A stretch of DNA of 5,578 nt from an uncultured beta proteobacterium (lineage in GTDB: Bacteria > Pseudomonadota > Gammaproteobacteria > Burkholderiales > Burkholderiaceae), in NCBI GenBank assembly GCA_903892315.1, contig CAITHY010000043.1, positions 1 to 5,578 of the forward strand. The letters are read 5' to 3'. The position numbers and the translations under genes are program-made. Shown in pieces: positions 5,387-5,578 of the stretch (position 1 is its first letter; each line of letters starts with the position of its first letter). A model generated the notes under the pieces. The model worked only from the letters and a program-made list of their open reading frames with translations. It did no database searches and was not told the DNA's origin.

Positions 5387-5578
5387 ATGCCGATTATTGA
5401 ATCCATCCAAGTTGCTTCTGTTGCAGTGCCCTTGGATAAGGTCACTTCATTTTCTACCCGCACTGTTTCCGAGCGTCATTATTGCCTCGTAAAAGTACGC
5501 GGCAAAGATGGTAAGGAAGGCATCGGCTTTTGCTATGTCGGTAGTGCCGGTGGTGATATTGCCAAGCTGGCTGTGGAG
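5387..5578 (+). CDS. Mandelate racemase/muconate lactonizing (enolase superfamily) enzyme, N-terminal fragment
   Basis: The first 64 residues are in the window and the frame is open at the right edge. The sequence fits the N-terminal capping domain of the MR/MLE branch of the enolase superfamily. It has an opening beta strand (I3-V14) leading into V14-P15-L16, then T20-S-F-S-T-R25, then a second strand LVKVRGKDGKEGIGF (34-48) and a Y50-V-G-S-A-G-G56 loop. In this superfamily these parts cover the active site and set substrate choice, while the metal-binding and acid/base residues lie in the C-terminal barrel beyond the window. Members dehydrate, racemise or cycloisomerise carboxylate substrates such as sugar acids, so a role in acid-sugar or aromatic catabolism is possible but unproven. 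The ATG at 5387 has a well-spaced AAGGAG site. It is divergent from the M23 gene. Confidence 0.82.
   Translation, partial: MPIIESIQVASVAVPLDKVTSFSTRTVSERHYCLVKVRGKDGKEGIGFCYVGSAGGDIAKLAVE

Noticed and set aside
1..5578. Defence system, mobile element or CRISPR array
   Set aside because: No transposase, integrase, nuclease, toxin-antitoxin pair, regularly spaced repeats or composition break is visible; all genes belong to housekeeping or metabolic families.

Overview
This looks like a stretch of ordinary chromosome from a betaproteobacterium of the Burkholderiales. The moderate GC content (roughly 45% by eye), the gene set and the protein wording fit Polynucleobacter or a close relative; the genus is an inference. 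I see no phage, transposon, CRISPR, rRNA or tRNA signal. Coding density is high and most gene boundaries are tight.

Layout from left to right. Positions 1-129 (minus) hold the N-terminus of an FNR-type oxygen-sensing regulator, cut by the window edge, with its Fe-S cysteine motif visible. Reading away from it, 206-925 (plus) encodes a small membrane protein of the cytochrome-c-biogenesis-like 'TauE/SafE/UreH' group. That type commonly travels with fnr, hemN and cbb3 oxidase assembly genes. Convergent to it, only 7 bp away, is a minus-strand pair: a DUF2177 membrane protein (2579-2980, TTG start) followed after 20 bp or less by a SulP anion transporter with a C-terminal STAS domain (933-2558). 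A short divergent intergenic region separates the pair from a single-domain universal stress protein (3067-3507, plus).

A perfect 14-bp stem terminator with A and T tracts (3522-3553) serves the universal stress gene and the convergent M23/LytM peptidoglycan endopeptidase gene (3576-5027, minus) together. The 359-bp gap at 5028-5386 is the only long non-coding stretch. It holds three copies of a 7-bp motif, two short palindromes, a 10-bp inverted repeat with a 52-nt loop, and promoters for the two flanking genes. From 5387 (plus) starts an enolase-superfamily (mandelate racemase/muconate lactonizing) enzyme that runs off the window.

The genes do not form one pathway. The left end points to microaerobic respiration control, the middle to ion transport and stress, and the right to cell-wall remodelling and acid-sugar or related catabolism. 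I found no convincing new multi-gene system. The items most worth a second look are the universal stress protein with an altered nucleotide-binding loop, the apparently leaderless GTG start and ambiguous signal peptide of the M23 peptidase, the DUF2177-SulP pair, and the structured 5028-5386 gap.
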